Source: Pradoshia sp. D12
GTDB lineage: Bacteria; Bacillota; Bacilli; Bacillales; Pradoshiaceae
Assembly: GCF_008935075.1 (NCBI RefSeq)
Contig: NZ_CP044545.1
Span: forward strand, 2,197,501-2,261,500
DNA length: 64,000 nt
Direction: 5' to 3'
Numbering within the stretch: position 1 is the first letter of the stretch; each line of letters opens with the position of its first letter. The notes beneath the pieces are model-generated. The model saw nothing but the letters and a program-made list of their open reading frames with translations, was not told the DNA's origin and ran no database searches. Position numbers and translations under genes: made by a program. This document shows positions 36,188 to 46,249 of the stretch, in pieces.

Positions 36188-36975
36188 CGACTGTACCTTC
36201 TTTCAATTTTCTTGATTTCTTTTACAAATTGAGCGGGATCTTGATGCTTCATCAATGCCTCCCCAATTAGGATTGCATCCACGCCTGCATTGGCAACACG
36301 TAAACAATCATTAACATTCTTGATTCCACTTTCACTAATGACAATAGTCGACGGATCGTCAATCAATTTGATTAAATTTTCAGTAACAGCTAAATCTGTG
36401 TTAAATGTTTGAAGATTTCGATTATTTATACCAATCAATTGCGGTTTAAGGGACAGAGCTGCCATTAAATCCTCCTCATCATGCACTTCCAGTAAAACTT
36501 CCAAATGTAGATGGAGAGCATACTCATACAATGCTTTTAATTTTCCAGGTGATAAAATTCTTACAATCAACAGGACTATACTTGCCCCCGATAAAAAGGC
36601 TTGATTAATCTGAGATTCTTCCAATATAAAATCCTTGCATAAGACTGACAGATCTATATGACTGCTTACAACCTGTAAATCTTCAAAGCTTCCATTAAAA
36701 TATTCTTTATCCGTTAAAACAGATATGCCGTCAGCGCCGCCTTCCTTATATTGATTAGCTACCTCTATTGGGTCGGCCAAAGATTGAATGATTCCTTTTG
36801 ATGGAGATGACCGTTTAAATTCTGCAATCACACCAAGGGTAGACTGACTTCTGATTCGTTCAGCAAAAGTATCTCTTACCTGCATTCGTTTGATGTCATT
36901 TGACAATTCAATTGCGGTTGATTTGCTTAACTCTCTCCTCTTGTGCTCCACGATATTCATTAAATAGGTTGGCAT
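36184..36975 (-). CDS. trpC: Indole-3-glycerol phosphate synthase
   Basis: Ring-closing decarboxylase of tryptophan synthesis. EFKRSSPSKG (near residue 52) carries the catalytic Lys and phosphate-binding Ser; CKDFILEE, LIGINNRNLQTF and VISESGIKN supply the other active-site Glu and Asn residues. At 263 residues it is normal. Overlaps trpD by 16 bases and trpF by four. Confidence 0.96.
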   Translation of the reverse strand: MPTYLMNIVEHKRRELSKSTAIELSNDIKRMQVRDTFAERIRSQSTLGVIAEFKRSSPSKGIIQSLADPIEVANQYKEGGADGISVLTDKEYFNGSFEDLQVVSSHIDLSVLCKDFILEESQINQAFLSGASIVLLIVRILSPGKLKALYEYALHLHLEVLLEVHDEEDLMAALSLKPQLIGINNRNLQTFNTDLAVTENLIKLIDDPSTIVISESGIKNVNDCLRVANAGVDAILIGEALMKHQDPAQFVKEIKKIERRYSR

Positions 36976-37997
36976 ATATCATTGGCCCCTTTCGTTTGAA
37001 CCGGTCCCCTAACTTCAAGTAATTTCCGATAGACAGCACCTGAATCAATTAATTCAGCCGCATACATGACTCCTTCCTGGATCGTAGAAACTTTCCCTGA
37101 TACAAATAAACCAATTCCTGCATTTAGAAGGACGGCATCACGACATGGATTCTTTTCCCCACAGAAGATACCAATCATTTTTTTTGCATTTTCAGACGGC
37201 TCACCACCGGTCAAACGGCTATTGTCCGATACTTTCAATCCAACGTCATTGGGATGGATGGCTTCTTCTGTTATTAGACCACTCTGAACAAAATATAGCT
37301 TGTTTTCGCCAGACAATGAAGCTTCATCCATATTACCCGCTCCATGGATAATGGCAGCCTTTTTTCTCCCAGCCTTCAACAATACTTCTCCATACAGCTT
37401 TAATAGTTTTACATCATACACACCAACCATTTGATAGGTTAAATGGACTGGGTTTGTTAAGGGTCCGATTGCATTGAAAATCGTAGGAATACCCAATTGC
37501 TTCCGAACTGCAGCGATTCTTTTTAATTTTGGGTGGATATGTCCAGCATTCAAAAATACTAAGTTAGCTTGATGAATAGCTTTCCTGGCTTCTTCCTTTT
37601 GATTAATCGTATTAATGCCCAATGCGTTCAGCACATCCATGCTGCCGGATTGACTCGTCATATTTTTGTTTCCGTGCTTCACCATTTTGATTCCGGCACT
37701 TGCCAAAACAAATGCTGATGCCGTACTGATATTAAAGCTATTGCTGCGATCGCCTCCGGTACCACAATTATCCATGGCTTCCGGGATAGTTCCTAGCTGA
37801 TGTGTCGATTCCTTTCGAATCATTTCTGCGATAATATACAGTTCCTTACTCCCGTATCCCTTCAATCCAATAGCCATCAAAAATGCAGCCAATTCCGCTT
37901 CAGAAACAGTTGGACTTAACATTTGTTTTGCAGCATCTGTCATTTCTCCCTCTGATAAACTCTTTCCTTTACTTAATTTGAAAAGATACTCATTCAT
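36960..37997 (-). CDS. trpD: Anthranilate phosphoribosyltransferase
   Basis: Transfers phosphoribose from PRPP to anthranilate. The PRPP loop reads DNCGTGGDRSNSFNIST, followed by VKHGNKNMTSQSGS and the metal-binding DEASL segment late in the sequence. At 345 residues it is full length. Overlaps trpG by eight bases and trpC by 16. Confidence 0.96.
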   Translation of the reverse strand: MNEYLFKLSKGKSLSEGEMTDAAKQMLSPTVSEAELAAFLMAIGLKGYGSKELYIIAEMIRKESTHQLGTIPEAMDNCGTGGDRSNSFNISTASAFVLASAGIKMVKHGNKNMTSQSGSMDVLNALGINTINQKEEARKAIHQANLVFLNAGHIHPKLKRIAAVRKQLGIPTIFNAIGPLTNPVHLTYQMVGVYDVKLLKLYGEVLLKAGRKKAAIIHGAGNMDEASLSGENKLYFVQSGLITEEAIHPNDVGLKVSDNSRLTGGEPSENAKKMIGIFCGEKNPCRDAVLLNAGIGLFVSGKVSTIQEGVMYAAELIDSGAVYRKLLEVRGPVQTKGANDICQPI

Positions 37998-38583
37998 GCA
38001 AGACTGCTTCCTTCACAGTACTATTAAGAAAATTAGTAATTATTGTTTTTCCATAGGGCGTTCCTATTGATTCAGGATGGAATTGAACGCCGTATAAGGG
38101 ATACTGCTTATGACGAATGGCCATAATCTCGTCATCATCCTCTGAAGTTGCTATAATCTTAAACTCATTTGGCAATGTCTCTTCTTTTATAATTAGAGAA
38201 TGGTATCTCATTGCCTGAAACCCTTGAGGTGTACCCTTAAAAATTTCATCTCCTGTATGGATGATCTTTGATGATTTACCATGTTTGATCTTTCCAGCTC
38301 GACTTACCGTAGCACCAAACACCTGGCCAATGGCCTGATGCCCTAGACAAACGCCTAAAATAGGAATATGGCTATAAAAAGCTTTAATCATTTCTTTACA
38401 TATCCCACTCTCTTCAGGCCGACCAGGTCCGGGTGATAAGACAATTGATGTTGGTGATAAATCTTTTATTTCTTGAATCGTAAGGGCGTTATTTCGTTTA
38501 ATCAGTACCTCTTCCCCCAGTTCTAATAAAAGCTGATAGAGGTTATACGTAAAGGAATCAAAATTATCGATAAGTAAAATCAT
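37990..38583 (-). CDS. trpG: Anthranilate synthase glutamine amidotransferase subunit
   Basis: Provides ammonia to TrpE by glutamine hydrolysis. Class I triad: C79 in GVCLGHQAIG, with His and Glu in VQFHPESIGT near residue 170. LIDNFDSFTYNLYQ is the usual start, and SPGPGRPEESG the oxyanion region. Lying inside the trp operon it may also serve folate synthesis as PabA if no second copy exists. Overlaps trpE by 20 bases and trpD by eight. Confidence 0.95.
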   Translation of the reverse strand: MILLIDNFDSFTYNLYQLLLELGEEVLIKRNNALTIQEIKDLSPTSIVLSPGPGRPEESGICKEMIKAFYSHIPILGVCLGHQAIGQVFGATVSRAGKIKHGKSSKIIHTGDEIFKGTPQGFQAMRYHSLIIKEETLPNEFKIIATSEDDDEIMAIRHKQYPLYGVQFHPESIGTPYGKTIITNFLNSTVKEAVLHE

Positions 38584-39955
38584 TTATCCCATCCTCCTTA
38601 AATCCAACTTTATGAAGTGTTTCATACCATTCATTTTCCGGAATGGAATCATAGACAATACCAGCGCCAGCCTGGAAATGAATTTGTTGATCTTTAATTA
38701 CCATCATTCGGATTGCTAAGGCCAGGTCCAATTCACCACCATAGGAGATAAAACCAACACCGCCGCCGTAAGCCCCTCTTCTTTCCTGTTCAGCCTCTGA
38801 GATTAACTGCATCGCTCTTATCTTTGGCGCGCCCGATACGGTTCCAGCCGGCAAACAGGCTTTAATTGCGTCCATTGGATGAATCGCTTCGTTTAATTGG
38901 CCTGTAATTTCTGAAACAAGATGGATTACATTTTTAAATGATTCAATCTCCATAAACCGTTTAATATTTAAGCTTTCCGGCTTACAAATCTTCCCCAAAT
39001 CATTTCTAGCAAGATCCACCAGCATGACATGTTCTGCCTTCTCTTTTTCATCCGCTATTAAACTGGCAATCTGTTCTTCGTCTTCTTGAAGAGTAGAGCC
39101 TCTTCGTCTTGTACCAGCTATCGGATTAGAGTGAATAACGCCCTGATCGATCGCAATCAATCGTTCAGGAGAGCAACCCACAATGTGATAGGAGCCAAAA
39201 TTAATATGAAACTGGAATGTATCAGGATGCTCTTGCTTTAACTTCCCATAATAATCTTCCGGGTCTCCCCTAAATGAACCGGTCCATCGCTGCGACAAGA
39301 CAGCCTGGAATATATCGCCGTTCCGTATTCTGGATTTTAATTCATTAACCGTATCAATAAATTTCTCCTGATTCGTATTGCTTTTAATTCCGTGAATCAA
39401 ATACATTTCATTTCCAGAAGCCTGGCTATATGTGGATAGTTTTTCCCGAAAGTACTTCATGTTTTTAGCCAATTCTTCCTCTGATCGTTCACCTTCATAG
39501 TCTAAATGGAGGTGGCTGCATTCGGAGAAATCATCACCGCTGTAAATAAAATAATCTGTGTGATAGAGAAAATGAAAATCCGGAATACCAACCGGATTCA
39601 TTTCCGGCGAATCTATTTCTTCAAAGAGAAAACTGTACGAATAACCGGCAAATCCAATGGAACCTCCTATAAATGGCAGATCAGGATAAAGGGCATCATC
39701 GATTGCAAGGGACGCTTTTATAAACTCATGCGGATTATTCACTTTCTTTTTCATTTGACCTTTTTTAAAGAACGTACCATCTATACTCGTCATGATTTCT
39801 GCATATAGGTTAAAGGCAACAATTTTTGTCCTGCCACCGCTCGGAGATGGAAATTCAAGCACAGCTTTATAAGACTTAGCAATGTCTTCTATATTTCTAA
39901 GTTTGTTCTTTTCCTCGGCTTTCAGTCGTTGCCTAATTATGTTAGGTTTCCTCAA
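38564..39955 (-). CDS. trpE: Anthranilate synthase component I
   Basis: Chorismate-using synthase subunit. The C-terminal catalytic part is intact: FQAVLSQRW, PIAGTRRRG, LVDLARNDLG, FMEIESFKNVIHLVS, ACLPAGTVSGAPKIRAM and QAGAGIVYDS. I start at TTG 39955, seven bases after GGGGGG; the longest frame (from 40078) would run through the T-box antiterminator and is an artefact. The tryptophan-feedback segment, normally LLES near residue 40, reads VLEF here, so feedback inhibition may differ (inference). First gene of the operon. 463 residues. Confidence 0.94.
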   Translation of the reverse strand: MRKPNIIRQRLKAEEKNKLRNIEDIAKSYKAVLEFPSPSGGRTKIVAFNLYAEIMTSIDGTFFKKGQMKKKVNNPHEFIKASLAIDDALYPDLPFIGGSIGFAGYSYSFLFEEIDSPEMNPVGIPDFHFLYHTDYFIYSGDDFSECSHLHLDYEGERSEEELAKNMKYFREKLSTYSQASGNEMYLIHGIKSNTNQEKFIDTVNELKSRIRNGDIFQAVLSQRWTGSFRGDPEDYYGKLKQEHPDTFQFHINFGSYHIVGCSPERLIAIDQGVIHSNPIAGTRRRGSTLQEDEEQIASLIADEKEKAEHVMLVDLARNDLGKICKPESLNIKRFMEIESFKNVIHLVSEITGQLNEAIHPMDAIKACLPAGTVSGAPKIRAMQLISEAEQERRGAYGGGVGFISYGGELDLALAIRMMVIKDQQIHFQAGAGIVYDSIPENEWYETLHKVGFKEDGINDFTYR

Positions 39956-39981
39956 TCTAATCCCCCCTGAAAATAAAAAAA

Positions 39982-40235
39982 TCCCCCATAAGCAAATAAA
40001 TTGCTTATGGAGGACGTATAATCGTGGTGCCACCCCCGTTGGATCTCTTTCAGATACGATGAGGAAGGAATCCATCATTTAATATCCTATCCTTTTAACG
40101 GCGGAATCCCGTATTCCCCTACTAATCTTTCAGGGAATCACTCGAAAGCCCATTCACATAAAGCCTGCATACCGGTTCTCACCCACTCCGGCTCTCTGTA
40201 GTGCAATGTTTTTATGCTACTCCTCTTTCTTAACG
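39982..40235 (-). promoter_or_regulatory. T-box riboswitch 2 (proximal), tryptophan-specific
   Basis: The second of two tandem T-boxes before trpE. The T-box motif GGGGGTGGCACCACGA lies at 40036-40021; the specifier context is GTGAATGGGC with TGG at 40152-40150. The competing terminator stem (39982-39995 with 40001-40014) ends in seven U only about 20 bases before the trpE start. Uncharged tRNA-Trp would stabilise the antiterminator and switch on the operon. Confidence 0.92.
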
Positions 40236-40267
40236 TTTTATTTATTCAATTTTATCCCATACAAAAA

Positions 40268-40530
40268 GGGCCTCACATCCTTGAAAAAAGGACGAGAGAC
40301 CCGCGGTACCACCTTAATTGATTGCTGAATTCAGCAATCCACTTTATGACAGACTATGGAAATAACTGTCAGCCTATTTTAACGATTGGCTAAATCGACC
40401 AAAGCATACTGAATAACTCACGTTCTGCTCGGCAACTCCGAAGTCCATTCACAAATGAAATCGTACCGATTCCCACCACCCATCGGCTCTCTAAAACTCC
40501 TTCAAATGCTACTACTCTTCATCAACGCAT
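40268..40530 (-). promoter_or_regulatory. T-box riboswitch 1 (distal), tryptophan-specific
   Basis: The first T-box encountered by polymerase. T-box motif AAGGTGGTACCGCGGG at 40316-40301; specifier TGG at 40447-40445 in GTGAATGGACTTCGG; terminator stem of 15 bp (40268-40282 with 40288-40302) followed by U5. Tandem tryptophan T-boxes in place of TRAP control are known for some Bacillus trp operons. Confidence 0.93.
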
Positions 40531-40552
40531 TATTATGTTTAAGTTGTTGTTA

Positions 40553-40581
40553 ATATTAAATTAACTCTTTTGAATTGTCAA
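40553..40581 (-). promoter_or_regulatory. Sigma-A promoter of the trp operon
   Basis: TTGACA (40581-40576), 17-base spacer, TAATAT (40558-40553). Transcription should start near 40546, just before T-box 1. The gap between this promoter and the odhB terminator is AT-rich, and I see no gene in it. Confidence 0.85.
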
Positions 40582-40792
40582 TCTATTCAGTTAAATATAG
40601 GTAAAATGATGCATTTTTAGTCAGACAAAGTGAAAAATGACTATATGTTAATGAAAGGGATCATATCTCTCATAGATTTTGTATTAATTTATCTATTAGA
40701 AACAAGCAACTTTAAGTATTATTGCGTTTTCCTATCCTCTAATTACAATACAAAGGCTTGATAGAAGGGTGTAGTTTATACGATTTTCAAAA

Positions 40793-40827
40793 AAAGAGTG
40801 CCAATTCAGTAAGAACTGGCACTCTTT
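40793..40827 (-). terminator. Terminator of odhAB
   Basis: AAAGAGTGCCAATTC / GAACTGGCACTCTTT, 15-bp stem with a G-U pair and five-base loop, ending in seven T on the minus strand, 60 bases beyond the odhB stop. Confidence 0.85.
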
Positions 40828-40887
40828 AAGTAAATATCATTTGTATGATACAACATTAATTATTAATTTATTTTGTTAGTTAAACAA

Positions 40888-42141
40888 TCATCCCTCAAGC
40901 AATAAAGATTCAGGGTCTTCGATTAATTTTTTCACATTCGCTAGGAAGCTAACTGCTTCTGCTCCGTCGACAATACGGTGATCGTAAGATAATGCGATAT
41001 ACATCATTGGGCGAACTTCAATTTTGTCATCCTCAACAGCAATCGGACGCTTTTTAATACCGTGCATTCCAAGAATACCTACTTGTGTTCCATTTAAAAT
41101 AGGTGTTGACATTAAGGAACCGAAAACACCGCCATTTGTGATAGTAAAGGTTCCACCCTGTAAATCTGATAGGGCCAATTTATTATCACGTGCTTTTTTA
41201 GCCAAGCTACCTATTTCTTTTTCAATTTCAGCAAAGTTCATACGATCCGCATCTCTGACAACAGGGACTACTAAGCCTTCTGGAGCAGATACTGCTACAC
41301 CGATATCATAGTATTTTTTGATAAGCAGCTCATCACCTTGGATTTCTGCATTTAACAGTGGATACTTCTTAAGTGAACCAACCACGGCTTTTGTAAAGAA
41401 GGACATAAACCCTAATTTCACATCATTTTCTTTTTGGAATGCATCCTTACGTTTATTACGAAGGTTCATGATATTCGTCATATCTACTTCGTTAAATGTA
41501 GTCAGCATCGCTGTATTGTGTTGAACCTCAACCAAACGTTTCGCGATTGTTTGGCGTCTGCGTGACATTTTCACACGTTCTTCCGGTTTACCAGATACCT
41601 GAGCCGGTGCTGATGCTGCTTTTTTAGCTTCCGGTTTTGAAGGCTTAGATGCAGGCGCGCTGGCTTGTGCATGACCATTGTAGGATTCTACATCCTGCTT
41701 GCGCACTCTTCCAAGTGGATCTACTGTAGGGATTTCATCCAAATCGATTCCTTTTTCTCTTGCTAATTTACGTGCAGCCGGAGAAGCAACTGTTTTATTT
41801 CCTTTTTTCTCTTCTTCTTTTGGTTCAGGAGCAGGTGCTGCTTTTGGCTCTTCTTTTACTTGTTCTTTTGCAACAGGTTCTTGTTTTTCACTCTGTGCAG
41901 GCGCTCCATCAGCATCTACCATCGCAATTGCTTCCCCAACAAGAACCGTATCTCCCTCTTCTTTTAATTGCTCTGTCAAAACTCCTTCATAGTCGGAGAT
42001 GATTTCAACATTTACTTTATCTGTTTCAAGCTCAACGATATATTCACCTTTTTCAACCTTTTCACCCGGTTGTTTAAGCCATTGTGCAATTGTTCCCTCT
42101 GTAATTGATTCCGCTAATTCTGGTACTTTTACCTCTGCCAT
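40888..42141 (-). CDS. odhB: Dihydrolipoyllysine-residue succinyltransferase (E2 of 2-oxoglutarate dehydrogenase)
   Basis: E2 core of the 2-oxoglutarate dehydrogenase complex, which transfers succinyl groups from lipoate to CoA in the TCA cycle. The N-terminal lipoyl domain has K42 in [10 protein letters not shown] Pro/Ala/Glu/Lys-rich linker (85-115) leads to the peripheral subunit-binding domain ([16 protein letters not shown]), a second flexible linker, then the catalytic domain with H388 and D392 in [10 protein letters not shown] single lipoyl domain and 417 residues are normal. It follows odhA by 16 bases. Confidence 0.96.
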   Translation of the reverse strand: MAEVKVPELAESITEGTIAQWLKQPGEKVEKGEYIVELETDKVNVEIISDYEGVLTEQLKEEGDTVLVGEAIAMVDADGAPAQSEKQEPVAKEQVKEEPKAAPAPEPKEEEKKGNKTVASPAARKLAREKGIDLDEIPTVDPLGRVRKQDVESYNGHAQASAPASKPSKPEAKKAASAPAQVSGKPEERVKMSRRRQTIAKRLVEVQHNTAMLTTFNEVDMTNIMNLRNKRKDAFQKENDVKLGFMSFFTKAVVGSLKKYPLLNAEIQGDELLIKKYYDIGVAVSAPEGLVVPVVRDADRMNFAEIEKEIGSLAKKARDNKLALSDLQGGTFTITNGGVFGSLMSTPILNGTQVGILGMHGIKKRPIAVEDDKIEVRPMMYIALSYDHRIVDGAEAVSFLANVKKLIEDPESLLLEG

Positions 42142-42157
42142 CTCTATATTTCCTCCT

Positions 42158-44998
42158 CTATTCGCGAGTTAATGCGCTGTTAATAATACGATTTTGTCCT
42201 TGTTTATGAATGGTTGGATCTCCCTCTGCAGGACTGGATCGTCTTCTTCTGCCGATGTACTCAACTTTAACCCCTTCTGGTGCTGCTATTCTTAAACGTG
42301 GCTCAACGAAATTCCACGCGCCCATATTTTTAGGCTCTTCCTGTACCCATGCAATCTCTTTTAGATTCGGGTAGGATGCAAATAATTCTTGAACCCCTTT
42401 AAGTGGGAATGGATAGATTTCTTCAATTCTCACAATATGAAGCCAATCAAGATTTTCTTGAGCTTCAATAGCCTGAGATAAATCAATTGCCATTTTACCT
42501 GTACAACAAACGATTCTTTCCACACTGTCTTTTTTTGTTCCTAAGCCTGGCTGTTCAATAAAGGACTTGAATTCACCGTCACTCAGTTCTTCAGCAGTAC
42601 TCGCAACAGTCGGATTTCTCAGCAAGCTCTTTGGCGTCATTAATACCAGTGGGCGTACTTCTTCTTTTCCTAAAATAGCTGCTTGTCTTCTTAAAATATG
42701 GAAGTATTGAGCTGCTGAACTTAAATTAGCTACAGTCCAGTTATTCTCCGCTGCCAATGATAAATAGCGCTCTAAACGTGCACTGGAGTGTTCCGGTCCC
42801 TGGCCTTCATAACCATGAGGCAATAGCATGACTAAGCCAGATTTTTGGCCCCATTTCGCTCTCCCAGCAGCAATAAATTGATCAAATAATACTTGCGCAG
42901 TGTTGGCAAAATCACCATATTGGGCTTCCCATAAAACGAGCGTATCCGGGGATTGAACATTGTATCCATATTCAAATCCAATCACAGCTGCTTCGGACAA
43001 CGGACTGTTATGAACCGCAAAGGAAGCTTTTGCCCCTTCAAGTCCATGTAACGGTGAATAGGTTTCTCCGGTTTCACTGTCATGTAAAACAATGTTTCTA
43101 TGAGCAAATGTACCGCGCTCGGAATCCTGTCCAGTAAGGCGAACCGGTGTACCATCCTGTAAGATAGTTGCAAATGCTAACGTTTCAGCCAAAGCCCAGT
43201 CTACCTTATTTCCTTCTTCCAAAGCATTCTGTCTTCTCATAAGGATTTTATCCAGTTTATTAAATACCTTGAAGTTCTCAGGTCGTTTTAAAAGCTCCGC
43301 ATTTATTTGCTTTAATACGTCAAGCTCTACTTTTGTATCTACATTCGGAATCCCGGATTCAATAATTTTTGGAACATCAGCTGCTTCAAGCGGAGAATCT
43401 TCCTTTTCACCCACTTGATTATAATACTCTTTCAACATATCAAAATGTTCCTGATCCAGACGAGCGACCTCTTCTTCCGTTACAAGTCCTTCATCGACTA
43501 GTCTCTTTGCATACACCTCTCTAGGTGTTGGATGCTCATGCACCATCTTGTACATGGCCGGATTGGTTGTCATTGGCTCGTCCATTTCGTTATGGCCATA
43601 ACGTCTGTATCCAATTAAATCTATTAAAAAGTCTTTTTTGAAATTTTGACGATATAAAATAGCTACATAAGCTGCTGCTAATACAGCCTCTGGATCATCC
43701 GCATTGACATGGATAATCGGGATTTCATATCCCTTCGCCAGATCACTTGAGTATCGAGTGGATCGGGAATCCCGGCTTTCTGTTGTAAATCCAATCATAT
43801 TGTTCGCGATAATATGAACGGTGCCTCCTGTTTGATACCCATTAAGGCGACTTAAATTCAAGGTTTCCGCCACAATTCCCTGACCTGGGAATGCTGCATC
43901 TCCATGAATAATAATTGACATACTGGAATTCGAATCCTGTACAGGAAATCCTTTTTGGCTTCTGTCATCCTGTACAGCCCTTGTATATCCATTTACGATG
44001 GGATTAACAAATTCCAAGTGACTCGGATTATTTGCTAACGTTATAACCGCTTCTCTTGTATTCTCTTCTTTAATTTTACGATCTGCGCCTAAGTGGTATT
44101 TCACATCGCCAGTCCATCCAAATGTAACACCAATGGATCCTTCAGATGGCACCAACTTTTTATCTGGAGCATGCTGAAACTCAGAGAATATTTTTTTGTA
44201 CGGTTTACCCAGCACATGAGCCAGTACATTCAATCTGCCTCTATGTGCCATTCCGATATTAATAGAATTAGTTCCGCCGCGAACGGATCTTGAAACTAAT
44301 TCATCAAGAAGTGGAACTAAAGAATCTACACCTTCAATTGAAAATCTCTTCTGTCCAACAAAGGTTTTATGTAAGAATCGCTCAAATCCATCCACTTCAG
44401 TTAAGCGCTTCAACAAATTTTTCTTTTTAGCTGCCGAGATTGCAAAACCGGAGGCTGTTTGTTCAACCATTTGTGTAAGCCACTTTTTCTCTTCCATGTC
44501 ATGGATATGATCGAATTCAAAAGCAATCGTTCTCGTATATAAAACTTTTAAATATTCGATGGCTTCATGGCCATTTTGAATGTTTGCAGGCAAAACATCA
44601 CTGATTAAGGAAGCTGGCATCGCTTTCAAATCATCAGTCGTTAAATCATATTTACCCAATCCTAAATTAATATCTTTCTTTACCTTACTGTACAATGGAT
44701 AAATATCAGCGGCCAAATGTCCGTTTATTCGAATATCCTCAGCCAATTTGATAGCCTGCGATACTTTATACATCATTTTTGCTGTGAACTGACCGTCTGA
44801 AACTTCCTTACTTTGATTACCCCTTGTTTGTTCGGTTTCCTCTAATCTTGGAGGTCCCCATTCTTCAAATAATCTCACCAAATCCGGATCCACTTGCTCT
44901 GGGTCCTGTAAAAAAACTTCGTACATTTCCTGGACGTAACCCAAGTTTGGCCCCTGAAACTCTAGCCAAGGGTTTGTTACAGGTGTATCAAGTTTCAT
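42158..44998 (-). CDS. odhA: 2-oxoglutarate dehydrogenase E1 component
   Basis: Thiamine-diphosphate decarboxylase of the same complex. At 946 residues it is full length and normal for Bacillus. The N-terminal helix ([20 protein letters not shown]) is the E2-contact tail. The catalytic core shows [45 protein letters not shown] (ThDP/Mg motif) and [11 protein letters not shown]. The pyrimidine-binding domain has [11 protein letters not shown] and [32 protein letters not shown] precedes the ATG. First gene of the odhAB operon; a short inverted repeat lies upstream. Confidence 0.97.
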   Translation of the reverse strand: MKLDTPVTNPWLEFQGPNLGYVQEMYEVFLQDPEQVDPDLVRLFEEWGPPRLEETEQTRGNQSKEVSDGQFTAKMMYKVSQAIKLAEDIRINGHLAADIYPLYSKVKKDINLGLGKYDLTTDDLKAMPASLISDVLPANIQNGHEAIEYLKVLYTRTIAFEFDHIHDMEEKKWLTQMVEQTASGFAISAAKKKNLLKRLTEVDGFERFLHKTFVGQKRFSIEGVDSLVPLLDELVSRSVRGGTNSINIGMAHRGRLNVLAHVLGKPYKKIFSEFQHAPDKKLVPSEGSIGVTFGWTGDVKYHLGADRKIKEENTREAVITLANNPSHLEFVNPIVNGYTRAVQDDRSQKGFPVQDSNSSMSIIIHGDAAFPGQGIVAETLNLSRLNGYQTGGTVHIIANNMIGFTTESRDSRSTRYSSDLAKGYEIPIIHVNADDPEAVLAAAYVAILYRQNFKKDFLIDLIGYRRYGHNEMDEPMTTNPAMYKMVHEHPTPREVYAKRLVDEGLVTEEEVARLDQEHFDMLKEYYNQVGEKEDSPLEAADVPKIIESGIPNVDTKVELDVLKQINAELLKRPENFKVFNKLDKILMRRQNALEEGNKVDWALAETLAFATILQDGTPVRLTGQDSERGTFAHRNIVLHDSETGETYSPLHGLEGAKASFAVHNSPLSEAAVIGFEYGYNVQSPDTLVLWEAQYGDFANTAQVLFDQFIAAGRAKWGQKSGLVMLLPHGYEGQGPEHSSARLERYLSLAAENNWTVANLSSAAQYFHILRRQAAILGKEEVRPLVLMTPKSLLRNPTVASTAEELSDGEFKSFIEQPGLGTKKDSVERIVCCTGKMAIDLSQAIEAQENLDWLHIVRIEEIYPFPLKGVQELFASYPNLKEIAWVQEEPKNMGAWNFVEPRLRIAAPEGVKVEYIGRRRRSSPAEGDPTIHKQGQNRIINSALTRE

Positions 44999-45076
44999 TA
45001 TGAAATCCCCCTGTTAAACATTGTTTTGCCTTAATCCTGCGACTGAATAATATATAATAATAATGTTATCGAAAGA

Positions 45077-45101
45077 GTCGGAAGGATAAAACATTTCCGA
45101 C
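45077..45101. promoter_or_regulatory. Inverted repeat upstream of odhA
   Basis: GTCGGAA ... TTCCGAC with an 11-base spacer, 80 bases before odhA. It could be an operator or part of the leader. No known regulator consensus was matched. Confidence 0.35.
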
Positions 45102-45213
45102 ATTATTCTACCATGTTTTGGTGAATATACCCAAAGGTTTGCACTTAATTTACGAGAAAATCAAAACTTTCTAAAAAATCAGCTATTATGAAATAGCAAA
45201 AAAAGAGAATTGA

Positions 45214-46080
45214 TTATATAACCAACTCTCCTTTCTGATTAATTCCAAATTGAATCATGCTGGATTCACATACCCATTCATAGCCAATTTTTTGATAAAT
45301 TGAATTTAAAGTTGGATTTGATAAATCCGTATATAAACTGCAAAATAAATAGTTTTCAAGAAGTTGTTTCGAAAAAGTGTGAACGGCCGAGCTCGCATAC
45401 CCCTTCCCTCTCTCTTCATCGGGAGTATAAACCAGCGAGACTACAATTCCATTTTGCGTTGGCCGAGCCCACTTCACCATCGATACCGGTCTGTTCTGAT
45501 CAATCCATAAATGTAAGGACTTCTCCTTGATATAATCATTTGCCCTTGCCTGACAATCTTCGTAAGTGAGATTATCAACCGTATATTTAGTGAACTTTTT
45601 AATCCAATCAGCTACTAAGGGAGCATCTTCATGGCCTGCCATACGTAAATACCCTTTTGTGATTTGAACAGAATTCAGTTTTGTCAGTTTATAGATTCCC
45701 TGTTCCACGCCAATAGAGCCCTCAATTCCCGTTACACACTTCCATTCATCAGCAAATAAATGCGCTAATTGCTTTTCGCCTGTTATCCCTGGAAACATGA
45801 ACCCTTCTTCAACAAATTTATTTACAGCAAAGGAAATAGCTTCTTTTTGGTTTGGATCGCCTGCAATAAGCAGATTATGTGGATGAGTTCGTAAAAAAAT
45901 CAGGACAGTCTGATCCTTTACCTCCACTGTACATATGAAAAGTTTTATAGTATCTGATGGATTTTGGATCAATTTATTCACCAATCCCAGGATGACATTA
46001 TGCTTCACTTCTTCCTTTAAAAGAATAGGTTCGACTTTGTCCTTAAAAGGTTTAATCGTGTCATAGAATACGATATTCAT
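45214..46080 (-). CDS. GNAT-family N-acetyltransferase
   Basis: 288 residues in two parts: an N-terminal domain (1-130) common to a group of Bacillus GNAT proteins, and a C-terminal acetyl-CoA-binding GNAT domain. The acetyl-CoA loop is VSLVYTPDEERGKGYASSAVH (motif A, R/Q-x-x-G-x-A), and motif B ends NPTLNSIYQKIGYEWV. Substrate unknown. A stem with GAGAGTTG / CAATTCTC overlaps the last codons and stop and ends in U7, acting as its terminator. Monocistronic. Confidence 0.87.
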   Translation of the reverse strand: MNIVFYDTIKPFKDKVEPILLKEEVKHNVILGLVNKLIQNPSDTIKLFICTVEVKDQTVLIFLRTHPHNLLIAGDPNQKEAISFAVNKFVEEGFMFPGITGEKQLAHLFADEWKCVTGIEGSIGVEQGIYKLTKLNSVQITKGYLRMAGHEDAPLVADWIKKFTKYTVDNLTYEDCQARANDYIKEKSLHLWIDQNRPVSMVKWARPTQNGIVVSLVYTPDEERGKGYASSAVHTFSKQLLENYLFCSLYTDLSNPTLNSIYQKIGYEWVCESSMIQFGINQKGELVI

Positions 46081-46208
46081 TTTCTCATCCTCCTTTTTTC
46101 CATTATCCTCCTACATCTATATATTTCAAACAATTTAATTTAAATGTTTGGAGTTTACATAATATTTTTATAATTAACCTTTTTGTATTTTGTTGTCGTG
46201 TATCAAAA

Positions 46209-46234
46209 ACAGCAACCCTAGTAAGGATTGCTGT
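46209..46234 (-). terminator. Terminator of the KS-like/histidine kinase operon
   Basis: ACAGCAACC / GGATTGCTGT stem with one mismatch and a six-base loop, ending in TTTTTG on the minus strand, directly after the kinase stop. Confidence 0.7.
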
Positions 46235-46249
46235 TAAAACATTGCCTAT

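Noticed and set aside
39956-40078. 41-codon N-terminal extension of trpE
   Set aside because: It translates the T-box motif and terminator of the second riboswitch. The TTG at 39955 has the ribosome binding site and gives a normal TrpE length.
42982-43173. Minus-strand 63-codon ORF inside odhA and many plus-strand ORFs across odhAB, trp and metH
   Set aside because: All lie within well-supported genes in other frames and lack ribosome binding sites and domain similarity.
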